In this document: positions 46,290 to 57,409 of the stretch, in pieces
Numbering within the stretch: position 1 is the stretch's first letter
How the letters are laid out: the number at the start of each line of letters is the position of its first letter
Assembly: GCA_958298945.1 (NCBI GenBank)
Contig: OY282606.1
Location: forward strand, 55,565,920 to 55,629,919
Length of the DNA: 64,000 bases
Source of the DNA: Atherix ibis
Lineage: Eukaryota; Arthropoda; Insecta; Diptera; Athericidae
Direction of reading: 5' to 3'
The notes under the pieces: model-generated
What the model was told of the DNA's origin: nothing
The model's input: only the letters and a program-made list of their open reading frames with translations
The model's database searches: none
Translations under genes and position numbers: made by a program

Positions 46290-47085
46290 TTCAACAGTTC
46301 ATCAAATTGTCTTAGCCATCGCCTTAGAACTTTTATTTAGTTTGAAATCAGAAATTCCATTTTGCATCGTGTGTATCGCTTCATCCTGCTTAGGGACAAG
46401 TAAAACTTTCGCGCCTGGTACGGTTGCTCTCTATATTGATAAATTTCTGAAACTTTTCTCTACTTTTCACAATTCACGATAGAACTCCACTTTGAAAATT
46501 TTGCATTACTTCATATTCTTATGTTCGGTTGATTGCTTACAATCATCATTGAAGAAGCCAATAAAAGCGCCATTTATGCGTTTCTGATTAGCTTTGACTT
46601 TCTTATTAAATATTATTATGAATAATAAGTTATTTACATCATAGTTGATAACCCTTAAATTATTCATACTTGTTTGATTAATAAACCGGTCTTAAATCAG
46701 TGGTTAATAAATCCGTCTCAATCAAAGCAAATACTTACAATAACCATTTTATTTCTATTATCATTGGTATTCTCTTGCATACTATGCAAGACTGCATATG
46801 ACCTGCATACGAGCTCCTTTTATACTTTACTACTGAAGTCCCCAAGCATGATTTATATCACACATAGAGCACGTTTCGAGAAGATGGATTTTTATCTCCG
46901 CTTGGTGAGAAATTACAGTTGCAATACTATTCTTCTGTGCTGCGATATGAAAAAAACCTACCTGCATGGCATTCAGCACCTGATCTATAAAAGCACATTT
47001 ATTTTTCATGCTTTCGTAGCCTGATCTATAAAATACATTTCCACATAATTATCCTTCATGCTTGGAACCGGCCAATGTGTAGTTA
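46290..47085. other. Stretch without recognised gene
   Basis: Contains a 116-codon plus-strand open frame (46674-47024) with no recognisable domain; I do not call it a gene. Confidence 0.45.
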
Positions 47086-47091
47086 CATATA

Positions 47092-47346
47092 CGAAGTCGG
47101 TTCAAAAAGTATCGCGGATTTTAGGTTTCCGCGGACTACGTACATTCGATTTTCGATTTTTTTTGTGGCGTTATATTGGTACTCATATTTCTCACTTATG
47201 CCGATAAGTTCGGCCATTTTGAATAATCAGTTAATTTTTGACAGCTTTGCTTGCACGTGTTTTGGCTCGTCTTCGATTTTTGCCCGAATCAAATATACGT
47301 AACCCGCGAAAATTCAAAATTCACGATACTTTTTGAACAGACTTCG
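47092..47346. repeat. Mariner-type MITE, 255 bp
   Basis: TA at 47090-47091 and 47347-47348. Inverted ends: CGAAGTCGGTTCAAAAAGTA and (inverse of right end) CGAAGTCTGTTCAAAAAGTA, agreeing further to TCG. No coding sequence is left. The TIR style is mariner but differs from families A and B. Confidence 0.85.
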
Positions 47347-47349
47347 TAT

Positions 47350-50300
47350 ATGATAATAGACATCCATATAATAATAATAGTTGCTGTCATTTATTAAAAG
47401 CAATTGCAAATAAAAACCAAAAAATATTACAGATTAAAGATAATTTAAATAAAATTAATTGGCTTTTTGTATAAATTATTTTGTTATTATGATATATTGA
47501 ACAAAGTGTAAACAAAGTATAAATACTTTAGAGAAGAGGGTTGTCATGTAAACTGCGGTCACTATATCCCTTACACATTCGTAGGTAGCTAAGGGTTCGT
47601 AAATCGAACACTCCAAAATTCATCCCTATAATACATTTTAAGTAAACAAACTAAAAATATATCTCCTTATTAGATACAATAATTATTAATGCTCGTAAAC
47701 TATAATAGGAAAATAAGATGTTGCTGTAGAAGTTTTAAATTTAAGATTTAGTATCCTTTTTCTTCCTACAACTCAGTAAAATCCTTTTAGTTTGAGACTC
47801 TCGAAATATTTTAGATTACATTTTTCGATAAATCTATGCATTTCTATTATAATTATTTGTGAGAAAGTTTTACCAGCTGTAGTAATTAAAAACTGATATA
47901 AATACACAAATACTTTTGTCCAGACAAGGCTAAAATTATTTTTGCAGAGTTAAGAAATCTATTTAATAAAACTTATTTTTATATTAAAAGAGTATTTGGC
48001 AAGATAGAGATTTGATCGCAATAATTATAGAGCCTATTTTTAGTCTATCCAAACTTTTACAAGATACACACGTTGAATTATAATTATTTATAATCGTATA
48101 GTCGAGACTCAAATTTATAAAATGCATAAAAATATGAATTTTTTTAAATAATTATATTGAAAATACTTTTTGAACTTATAATTATTATTATAAAAAGATA
48201 AAAGAATATAAGAGATAATTACTCGTAGATAATCTTTTAATATATAGAAATTTGTTGTACATCAAGAACTATTTTAGTAGCAATTTTTGATAGTACTACG
48301 CCTACGAAGCCTAGCAGTAACACTTAAATAAGTTAATCAACACATAAATCAAAATCTAATTGAAACTAAGATGAAAGAGACCTTCGCATTTATGTACTTA
48401 CGAGGATATATTAAAATTCAGCATAAATAATGTTGGGCCTTTTGTAGTGAATTCATAAACCATATACGGAAACATCTCAGTGTTGAACAATAGATGGCAC
48501 TGATGTAGACACATACATTCTAATAAAAGGACCAATGTAGCGCATGTCCTTTAATCTCTCTCCAAGTTTTGACAGTCAGTGTTGAATTCAGCAGAGATGC
48601 AAACCACAACAACAAATCAATTATTAAGGGCTCTGGTGAAAGTTCGTACACAGATTCCTTTGGTGGTGAGTACCAATGAGATGATGACCTCCTAAGCTAC
48701 CGAGTGAGCCAGGATCTATCTGCCTCTCTCGCTTGGTCTTCAATAGCAACACAATCGTCGAAACGATTGTCATCTCAGCACGAACCAAAAAATATTTCGG
48801 TCGAGTGTATATCATCAATCGTCCGTCGCATATGTGGGTGAAAGTCTCGTTAGACGTGTACACACAGATTTGTCAGATATAGTAAAAAAAATTATTCGCT
48901 ATTCGATTGTTATTTTAAAAAAAACTAATTACACAAATAATTAACAAAATTAAATAAACGAATTTTTATACTAACATTATTTACCTTTATTTTTATATAC
49001 ATTTTGACAATTTTTTTTTTTTAAAGTGGAATGAATAAAACTATCGAGAAACCGTATAGAATAAATCGAAAATTAATTAAATTTAGTTAAAACTTAAAAT
49101 TTTTAATAACGTGCGAATTGCCAATTTTCTATGTCGAAGTGTCCGGTGTTTATGCGAAAAAGTTTTTATAAATATTACAATATTTAGTGTAGTTCTGTTG
49201 CTAAAAAAAAAACCTTTTTTATATATATAATATATGCCAGTGTGTAAAACAGTTCTTCGACTTTTTCTAATTCTATGAATACGGCAATTAAATAAAAATA
49301 GAAATTAAATAAGATAAAGAAGAATAGCTTTTCTCATCTATCGACCGCAACATGTAAGGTCATGCTCAATTATTAATAATATACTCGTAGATATACACTC
49401 ATACGTACAAATATATATTCTGTAAAGGCTTGAATGTGTGAGCGTTTGCTGATGATTAGGAATAACGATAATTTTTACTCAGTAGCGGTTTTTGTAATAT
49501 GAATTAATATTATTGTGTGTATACTATACTAGTAAGACTATATCCTCGAATAGTACGTGTATATTTAATTAAAAAAACGATTATCTTGTGTATAAAATGT
49601 TTAAAGAAAAAGGAAAAAAAATGGGTCAGTCTTTAGCAGTGAACTATGAGGCCATCATGTGACACAGCAAAATTATGTATGTCGTTCAAGGATTCATTAA
49701 GTGATATGGCTTGATACTGAGTATTAGTCGAAGAGTGCGATATCTATCGTGTTCTGTTACTGACTTCTGAATAGGCACTGCCTATTATTATTAACGTACA
49801 TATAATGGAAATATTCAACGATGATTTTACACTGACATTGTTTGCTTAAAACTCTTTTAAGAAGTACACATCGTACACTCTGTATAATTACAATATGATA
49901 ATATATGTGTAATTATATTTAAGACTTAAATGAAAAGATAAAATGACGTTTTCTTGTATATTTGAACTAGTCTAAAATCTTCTTGAAAAATTGTCACTTA
50001 TTTTGATTAAATATCAATTAAAAATATAAATATATATAAAATGATATTATTAACAATACAGCTCTAAGTGTCCCTCTTTTTGCAATTTTTCTATCAACTT
50101 CAGTATATTACATAAAAACTGTTATCACGAGTATGACTTACTAATTAATATTCTATTAGTACTTCATCTTTTTCAACCTTAAAATTGAAAGAGAAAAGAT
50201 TCCTTCAAACAAATTATTCTTAACACTTTACTCTTTAAATAGAGATTACTGCAAACAGTTATAGTTAAATTAATAAAGTAAAGTTTAAAACTTTCGCTGA

Positions 50301-51450
50301 AAAATTAAAACTTCTTTATTCCATTAATCATAAAATTTAAAACATTTCAATATTATTTGAGAAATTTTTATTTTGGCAGGTTTATGTATTTTATAAGAAA
50401 TTTATAAATTTTCTACAAAATAAAATCATGAATCTGAGGAGTTGTTATAAGTGTGGTCGAATTTACTTTTAAAAATCTTATATGTCAATAAACGAATAGC
50501 AGTACAGTTCTCCTCTGTAGTAAAAACTATTTTTATAACATCATTTAATAGATTTAAGAATGTATAGTTTCATCACATCTAATTCAGAGAAAATCAAATT
50601 TGGTTGGATATTTTGTTAAATCTAAATAGTTTTTATTATTGACAATATATATTTGAGAATTTTTATTGTTAAAATAATAAATAGACGATATTTGCTAATC
50701 TGGTTTGATACAGGCTCTGGACATACAAACTATTATTAAATGACTCATTACCTTTTTTTATACCTAGAATAATACCATACAATATTTTTTTTTTTTTTTA
50801 AATAATCAATAAGATGTGAAATAAAAGCATTAAAACTGTATTACAGATCCTAGTCGAAAAGATCTTTTTATTTTCATAATTATCTTTTTAAATTGTTTGT
50901 GTATGCTTGACTACCCCAAGGAGAAACGAGCCATTTTTGATCCAATTACACAAAAATATAAGTTAAAAAAATATGCAGAAACATAAAAATTAAGAATTTT
51001 GTGTTTATAAATTATTTTTATAAAAGTAATTTCATTAATTTATTTCAGAATTTAAAAATCTATTGAAAAAAGTTGCGTATTCAGTTTATAATTATGTTAA
51101 CGTACAGCTTGTAGCCCACAAAACATATTGCACTTAAGAAACTTTTTTTATACAATTTAATAGAAATATTTATCAAACTTAAAAAAATAATAACAAAATG
51201 CAATTTTTCTCTGCAATAACTATGAAAATAGAAAGTATGAGTACATACCTCGAACAATTATATATTAATAAGTTTTATATTCGTAGAATTGCAACCAAGT
51301 ACAATAGTTTTTTTTGTATATAATTATTGATGCTTATGATGCACTCAAAATCCTTTTTAAATAAATTCGTAAGAAATTTAAATCTAAAAAAATTTATAGT
51401 ACTTCCACTAAATACCATTTTAAAAAAAATCTTTACTAACCCTTTCTTAA
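47350..51450. other. AT-rich stretch, possible exon at 48598-48666
   Basis: About 4 kb of AT-rich DNA. The sole candidate is a GC-richer patch at about 48470-48880 with ATG at 48598 (MQTTTTNQLLRALVKVRTQI) running into GTGAGT at about 48667, which could be a first coding exon with donor. I see no partner exon. Confidence 0.3.
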
Positions 51451-51459
51451 CACACACTC

Positions 51460-52690
51460 ATAAGGTCGCGTTCAAACCCATAAAAAGTCCTCTAAAACCT
51501 TATTCTGAAATTCTAATACCCCATTCTCAAGTGCAGCAACGTAATATTAAATCAGAATGTCCAGGTCAGAGTGTATCCAGAACTGGGAATTCAGCAGTGT
51601 TATCGTGTTATGCGGTGTGAGCAGATCCTATGTATTTGTTCGAGCATGAAACCTAATCTGCTCTAGTAACTTCAGAAAATTCTTGCAGGACTTATTTTCA
51701 AATCTTAGCTCTTCAAACAAAATTTTCAAGAAGTATCCTCAATTTTGATCCCCATTATACTATTTTGGCCCCCTCTTCTGTTATATTCATACTCACGATA
51801 TTCCTATTTATGACAAAATCTTAATTATTTTATATGCTGATGACATTGCCTCCTGTCTATCACGTTACGAAAACCTGAATACTGCCTTATACCACTTACA
51901 AAAACCAGAACTGGTTCAGCAAGTGTAAAATAAAGATAAAGAGTATTAATATTACTGTTAGTCTTCAACGGGGACCATCGCTTCGCACACATTTTAATAG
52001 CAATATTGTTAAAAATAATCACACACACATACACAAAACTGAAAATTAATGAAATGAGCAGATGGTACAGAAACTTCTATGTAAATGTTTAAAACTGATA
52101 GTGGAAAAAATTTATTAGAATAGATATATAACCTAGAATTTAGGGGGTTAGGATGGCATTCTAATTCTTATCAAATTTAAGCCCATGAATCAAAAATACT
52201 CCCACCAATCGTCGATCCTCCTTATTATGTAAGTAATGATGCCTTCATTCGTGAATTTCCAAAAAAAAATTCATAGTCGTTGACAAGGTGGCTGGAAAAC
52301 ACTGCGTCAATCAGTGATCACTAGATCACTGGACCAATAGCGACACATTTTGGTCGACTTATTGGACAACCACTAATAAACCAGTCTATTCAACATCGAT
52401 ACCGAAATTCTGGGCGCAAAAGTTCCTCAGAATCCGGATTGGACATACTGCTCTTACTCATAGCTTCCTTTTTGGCAACACCAATCTTCCCTTATGCCAA
52501 TCCTGTGGCACTCATTTTACTATTATCCATATTCTACATGAATGCCACATAACCAAGAATTACTTCGCGAGCAGGATTCCTCCCATTATGGAGCTCCTGG
52601 ATTCAACAACTCTATTCCCTAGTTCCCTATTTAAACTTCCACAATACGTCTATACTAATCTGCTCCACAAAATATAACAAAGTTCTTAAT
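51460..52690 (+). mobile_element. LINE relic (RT motif C to C-terminus)
   Basis: RT motif C is preserved as LIILYADDIASCLSRYENL around 51822-51880. The C-terminus at about 52385-52560 reads YSTSIPKFWAQKFLRIRIGH TALTHSFLF, then LPLCQSCGTHFTIIHILHEC, giving the CxxC...H...C zinc knuckle. It is the same family as 1-600 and 59.7-61.0 kb. The part between is degraded. Confidence 0.75.
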
Positions 52691-52849
52691 ATTCTATACA
52701 ACTAACCACAGACCGATTATCACATCATAACAATAAAAGAGAATTGTCCCCGCTTTCCTGACCTGAAAACATACATCTATACTTAAAACGGCAATGGCCA
52801 TTAGTTTTCTAGTTTAGGGAAATAGATTATTACACATCTATTATATATT

Positions 52850-53620
52850 AGTTAGCCATAAAAGTTCGTGGCGTTTCGATATATGGAATTAAAATCAAAT
52901 AGCTCAGTAGCCACTAGTGGCATTGTAACAACACTAGACGCGCGTTTGAAAGGCAATACTTGAAGCATTTTATTGAAATCGGTGTAGTTCGAAAATGGAC
53001 CAGAACAAAAAGAAAATTTTCTATATTTTACAATACTACTTTGACACAGACAACAATGTGGCGCAGACTTGTCAAAAACTTGTGATGTTTATGGCGAATG
53101 TGCTCTATCAAAATCATCAGCACGCAAATGGTTCGCCTGCATTCATTCTGTAAATTTCCATGTCATAGATGAGTCGCGTTCTGGTCGGCCAATTAGCGAA
53201 AAAAGTGATGAAATTCTCAAAAAAATTGATTAAGACCGGCATATTATCAATCATGACATAGTTCATGAATTAAACATTCATCGCCAAACCGTTTTAAACC
53301 ATTTGCGAAAGTCTGGGTTAAAAACGAAATTCGATGTTTGGGTACCTCATGAATTGAGTGTGAAAAACAAGCAGGACCGACTTAACATCTGTGATACGCT
53401 GCTGAATTACAATGAAATCTAGCCATTTCTGAACCGAATCATAACTAACGATGGAAAGTGGGTAAAATACGACAGAGAAAAGAGAGATGAACGATCAAAA
53501 ACAATTTCAAAACCAGGATTGACGGGCAATAAAGTTATACTGTGTGTATAGTGGGGCTGGAAGGGAATATTTCATAATGAACTGCTACCGTTCAGTCAAA
53601 CTATTAACGCGGTACTTTAA
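52850..53620 (+). mobile_element. Mariner relic truncated by a 5S-derived segment
   Basis: Starts MDQNKKKIFYILQYYFDTDN near 52995. Further pieces: [58 protein letters not shown] and ITNDGKWVKYDREK, where the usual GDEKW is NDGKW with the motif partly lost. It ends after FHNELLPFSQTINA near 53617. A likely TIR remnant (GCCATAAAAGTTCGTGGCG) lies at about 52855. It is a SETMAR-like mariner; second and third catalytic motifs are gone. Confidence 0.8.
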
Positions 53621-53622
53621 TG

Positions 53623-53708
53623 TGAGCCGATCACCGAAGTTTAACAGAATTGGGAGGGGTTAGTACTTAGATGGGTGACCGTTTAGGAATACCACGTGTT
53701 GCACGGCT
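53623..53708 (+). pseudogene. 5S rRNA-derived segment (3' two thirds)
   Basis: GAGCCGATCACCGAAG, GGTTAGTACTTAGATGGGTG and AATACCACGTGTTGCACGGC match 5S rRNA from about nucleotide 33 to the end. The internal pol III control region (A box, intermediate element, C box) is nearly intact, but the first third of 5S is absent and compensating stem bases are mutated. It joins mariner sequence directly at its left edge. It may be a 5S retrocopy or the head of a 5S-type SINE. Confidence 0.85.
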
Positions 53709-54114
53709 ATAATTATTCGCCAAATATTGTACTACATTACAATATTACTTGAAATGATAGAAAAACAACAACATATATTTAATTTATATTCTGAATGAGA
53801 TTAATAAGTTTAGATATATTGCGTCTCAAAATTATTTGTATATTGCAAATTAAAAAGAAAACTATCAATTTACACTAAAATAATTGTTTCTGAAAGTGTC
53901 ACTATTTTTTTTATTAGAATTAATAAATTGTAAATAAGAAAAGGTAAAGACTTAACAAATTCACAAATAAAAAAATAAATAAAATTGCTTTAATGAATAA
54001 TTTTGCTGAAATATCTATGCACATAATTTTCGATCAATTCCACATCATATTAGTTATGATTATAGTTGTGTTCATAGAAACTGTTATTTCAGGAGTTCTG
54101 GATCTATTTTCATT

Positions 54115-54630
54115 TTGGATTATGGATTCCTATGCTATAAAGGAGTTTGCAAAACCAATTATATAGGAAGGAGGAGAAAGCCATCAACAAATGAACAGCG
54201 GAGAGGCATCCCTCTTGCTGGTGGTCCGGTTACAAAAGAAGGTTTCCAGGATCTTGATCCACACAGAATGTATAAATTGTGGCAACGGCGATGGGATGAG
54301 TGTATAAATGGTAGATGGACATATATATTCATTCCGAATGTGTGGTTTGTATCTGAGGGCGGTTTTGAATTTGGCCTGTTGCTTGAGTATTTACTTACGG
54401 GAAATGGCAGTTTGAATAAATTCCTTTATATGCTTGTGCTAGCTGAGGGGACTAGGTACCTTTGTGATTGGGCTGTGGAGCGTGCTAAGCACTCTCTAAT
54501 CGAGTGTGGCCTATACGAGGATTTGCGTAACCATAATGCATGGGGTATTAGTATGAATGGTGACGGTGTAGATATTAGTGGAGTGTTGTGTGTGAAAAAG
54601 CGTTATGAATTATTGAACGGTTTAACTTAG
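54115..54630 (+). pseudogene. R1-like LINE C-terminal region
   Basis: An open frame of 171 codons reads KLWQRRWDECINGRWTYIFI PNVWF, then EYLLTGNGSLNKFLYMLVLA and YLCDWAVERAKHSLIECGLY EDLR. This is the WQxxWDxxxxGRWTHxLIP, LTGHGxFxxYL, CxxCxxxxxxxHxLxxC array at the end of R1-clade reverse transcriptases; the first Cys of the CxxC knuckle is lost. The RT domain is not present upstream. I regard it as a transposon remnant, not a host gene. Confidence 0.75.
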
Positions 54631-54875
54631 CACTGTTTGAGAGGAGAGCAAGAATGATGTGTAAATGATTGTGTATGTGACACGTAAGACGGCTATAATC
54701 GGGTGCAAAACCAAGGTTTATTTCGGGTGTACTTTCGGGATTTGGTGAATCCGCGTACATGAGCTTGCTTAGCCTAGGAATTTGTTGAAAACGAAATTTG
54801 TTCAATAAATTTCTAGGCAACGCTAAGCAAGCTCAGGTACCATTGCCTAGCAGTTGGCGAAAACCAAAATTGGTA
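54631..54875 (+). mobile_element. R1-like LINE 3'UTR, left half
   Basis: GTGAATCCGCGTACATGAGC and AAAATTGGTA correspond to 15193-15300. The mariner insertion interrupts at TA (54874-54875), and the UTR resumes at 56361 with CCATGGGAATCG. Confidence 0.65.
54761..54834. repeat. Hairpin inside LINE 3'UTR (23- and 28-base arms)
   Basis: GAGCTTGCTTAGCCTAGGAA (left, 54761-54783) and its inverse at 54807-54834, which carries five additional bases (GCAAC) in the arm. The sister UTR at 15.2 kb has GGCTTAGCGGTGCCTAGGAA, so the right arm resembles the longer ancestral form. Confidence 0.8.
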
Positions 54876-55034
54876 CGAGGGTCATATTTTTTCTGAACAT
54901 TTATAATTTTTTTAACACAGAACCCAAAAAAAATATTCAAAAAATAAAATTGAATGGAAATAAAATTTAAATATCGTACTAACACCTAATGAGTGAATGC
55001 AGAATTTGATTTAAAGCACTTCGATATTATTGTA
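54876..55034. mobile_element. Orphan mariner-like end left of family B copy 2
   Basis: CGAGGGTCATATTTTTTCTG directly follows the target TA at 54874-54875 and is followed by about 150 bp of AT-rich DNA up to the TIR at 55035. The first ten bases equal the mariner TIR start. The right partner end is not present. Confidence 0.5.
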
Positions 55035-55100
55035 CGAGAGTCGTTCAATAAGTCCTTAGAAAAATATGGAAAAAAACTGTTTTTTAAAAAAAATTTTTTT

Positions 55101-56150
55101 TTATTTTCTAACATAATCTTCTTTTAGTTCTATACACTTTTGCAACCCTTTTTCCAAAATTTTTATCCCGTCCAAAAAATAGGATTTCGGAAGTTCTGCA
55201 AAATACCCATCCGTTTGAGCAATGACGTCCTCGTTGGAAGTGAACCGTCGTCCGCCAAGCCATTTCTTCAGATTGGGGAAAAGAAAATAGTCACTCGGGG
55301 CCAAATCTGGTGAATAAGCGGGATGCTGCAACAATTCCATTCTCAATTCCACAATTTTGGCCATGGAAACAGCGGAGGTGTGCACACGCGCATTGTCCTG
55401 ATGCAAGAGGATTTTTTTCTTCTTCAGATGGGGGCGTTTCTCTTTGATTTCCTCGCTCAACCATTGCAATAACGACGCGTAATACGCTCCTGTTATTGTT
55501 TTTCCTTTTTCCAAGTAGTCGATAAAAATGATGCCCTGCGAATCCCAAAAGACCGTGGCCATCACCTTGCCGGCCGATGCCACAGTTTTTGCCTTCTTCA
55601 GAGGCCGTTCACCCTTGAAAATCCACTGTGATGACTGTCTCTACGTTTCTGGAGTGTAGTAGTGTATCCAGGTTTCGTCCACAGTGACATATCGACGAAG
55701 GAATTCGGCAGGATTGCGATGAAAGAGTGCCAACATAGTCTCAGAGTCCACTACACGATTGCGCTTATTCTCCTCTGAGAGCAAACGCGGCACCCATCTT
55801 GCCGAAATTTTTTTCACAGACAATTTTTCATGCAAAATTGAAGCGACTGTACCTTGTGATATGCCCGTGGCCTCAACTAATTGGCGCACTTTAATTCGCC
55901 GATCGTTCAAAATCAGATCGTGGATTTTGTCGATGATTTCAGGAGTAGACACCTCAACTGGGCGTCCTGAACGATGTTCATCTTTTGTGGATGAACGGCC
56001 ACGTTTAAATTCATTCACCCAATTGTAAACCATCGCAAACACAGGTGCAGATGTGCCATGAACTGCATCCAACTCGGCTTTGATTTCTTTCGGGCTTAAG
56101 CCTTTCAAATGGAGATGTTTGATGACAGCCCTAAACTCGCTTTTTTCCAT
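55101..56150 (-). pseudogene. Mariner family B transposase with a single premature stop
   Basis: Starts MEKSEFRAVIKHLHLKGLSP at 56150 and ends CIELKEDYVRK, TAA at 55101: 349 codons plus stop, the standard irritans length. Two helix-turn-helix regions lie at the N-terminus (KGLSPKEIKAELDAVHG and VEATGISQGTVASILHE), followed by WVPRLL. The D,D34D triad is complete: VTVDETWIHYY, LLHQDNARVHTS, SPDLAPSDYFLF. The only lesion I see is TAG at codon 170 (55641-55643), where the 42-kb copy has a sense codon. It is the best-preserved transposase in the window. Confidence 0.95.
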
Positions 56151-56283
56151 TATTATGCACAAATGAATGTCGTTAACTTTAATCGACGATAGAAATTGAC
56201 CTACGCTATGGATCGAGCTGAAATTTTGACAGCTTTCCTATCGATACTGCGACTTACAAAAAAAAAATCTTAACCGACACTAC

Positions 56284-56312
56284 GGGAATCGTATGCCCCA
56301 TGGTGTTAAAAC
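56284..56312. repeat. 29-bp templated insert copied from flanking DNA
   Basis: GGGAATCGTATGCCCCATGG and the next nine bases are identical to 56365-56393 just outside the mariner. The 42-kb copy of the element lacks this insert at the same place. Confidence 0.92.
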
Positions 56313-56360
56313 CAGAGCAATTTCTCGGATTTTCTAAGGACTTATTGAACGACCTTCGTA

Positions 56361-56520
56361 CCATGGGAATCGTATGCCCCATGGTGTTAAAACACACTAC
56401 GCCCGATATTAGTGAGACGCCTTAGGCTATAAAGTAGTAGCTGTAGGAGATACCGGCTCTTATCGGACTGATGATCTCTTATCTCGGGCGATGGCAATGC
56501 TTAAATGGTTAACACAGATA
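56361..56520 (+). mobile_element. R1-like LINE 3'UTR, right half
   Basis: CCATGGGAATCG, ACACTACGCCCGAT and CTTATCTCGGGCGATGGCAA parallel 15302-15480 (CCACGGGAATCG, CACTATGCCCGAT, CTTATCTCGGGCACTG). Confidence 0.6.
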
Positions 56521-56809
56521 AGTCACACTAAATAGTATTACAATACCGAACTTCTGCTGAACTTAAATGGTTAAAAGAGGACCCACGAATTACTAAGTTT
56601 CTAGGAACTTTAAGATAACTATAATATATTATTGATAGACATTCAAAAATTTCTTCGAATTATGAAGTAATAAAACACGGCATTTGTTGTGCGCAAATAA
56701 CATAATTGTAGAACATTTAATATTTTTTTTAATAATCATATAAAATTTAAATAAATCCAAATAATTAAATTATTCCTTTTCTCTACTTATTTTGTAACCT
56801 TTAAATTAT

Positions 56810-57400
56810 ATGTTTCACAATGTTATTTATAAAACTACTGGTGTTCCTCAGGGCAATATCCATAGTCCCATTTTATATCAGATTTAAACCTCCGATATTT
56901 ATAACTTTACTAACATATTTGTAGCAATATATGCAAACGACACCATTATACTATTATTGCTTACAAAAAACTACATCCGTTCCGAATAACACTACATGTA
57001 GAGATATAAGTCAAGGATGTGCACAAAGTCTTTATTCTTTGCTCGAATCTAGTTCTTCTATTCAGATCAATAGCAAAACTGTTGCCATTTATAATAATAT
57101 ATATTATATTGATATTAATATTGATAAGAGATTAAGTTGAAATCCTCATACGAAATTTAAAAGAGTTGATCTAAATATACCCTATGAAATAAACCTTCTA
57201 AACCCTTACTCAAAAATTTACTTATAAATAAACAATATGGAATTGGAACTATGAGGCTCAACTAAGCTTTCCAATTTTTGTCGTATCCAATCAGTCCAAC
57301 TCAAAATTCTCTATCTGTCTTTACATTATACTCCTAATCAACTTCTAAGACAAACTACTTCCTACACCCTCCGAACTTAGTCATTCTATTTCACTCACAA
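56810..57400 (+). mobile_element. Jockey-type LINE RT relic
   Basis: VIYKTTGVPQGNIHSPILYQ I, stop, then NIFVAIYANDTIILLLL: RT motif B (GVPQGSxxSPILY) and motif C with Asn for the first Asp of YADD. A frame-shifted remnant of the thumb (YGIGTMRL) follows near 57238. Confidence 0.75.
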
Positions 57401-57409
57401 TTCGTCTTA

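Larger units (their letters stand above)
55035..56358 (-). mobile_element. Mariner family B, copy 2 (nearly intact)
   Basis: TA at 55033-55034 and 56359-56360. Left end CGAGAGTCGTTCAATAAGTC, right end (inverse) CGAAGGTCGTTCAATAAGTC. Length 1324 bp, including a 29-bp foreign insert near the right end. The flanks are the two halves of the R1-like 3'UTR. Confidence 0.95.

Noticed and set aside
46674..47024. 116-codon plus-strand open frame
   Set aside because: Hydrophobic, AT-driven composition, no domain, no splice or promoter context.
54115..54630. Host gene of 171 codons
   Set aside because: Its motifs are those of the R1-clade LINE C-terminus and it is followed by a repeated 3'UTR.
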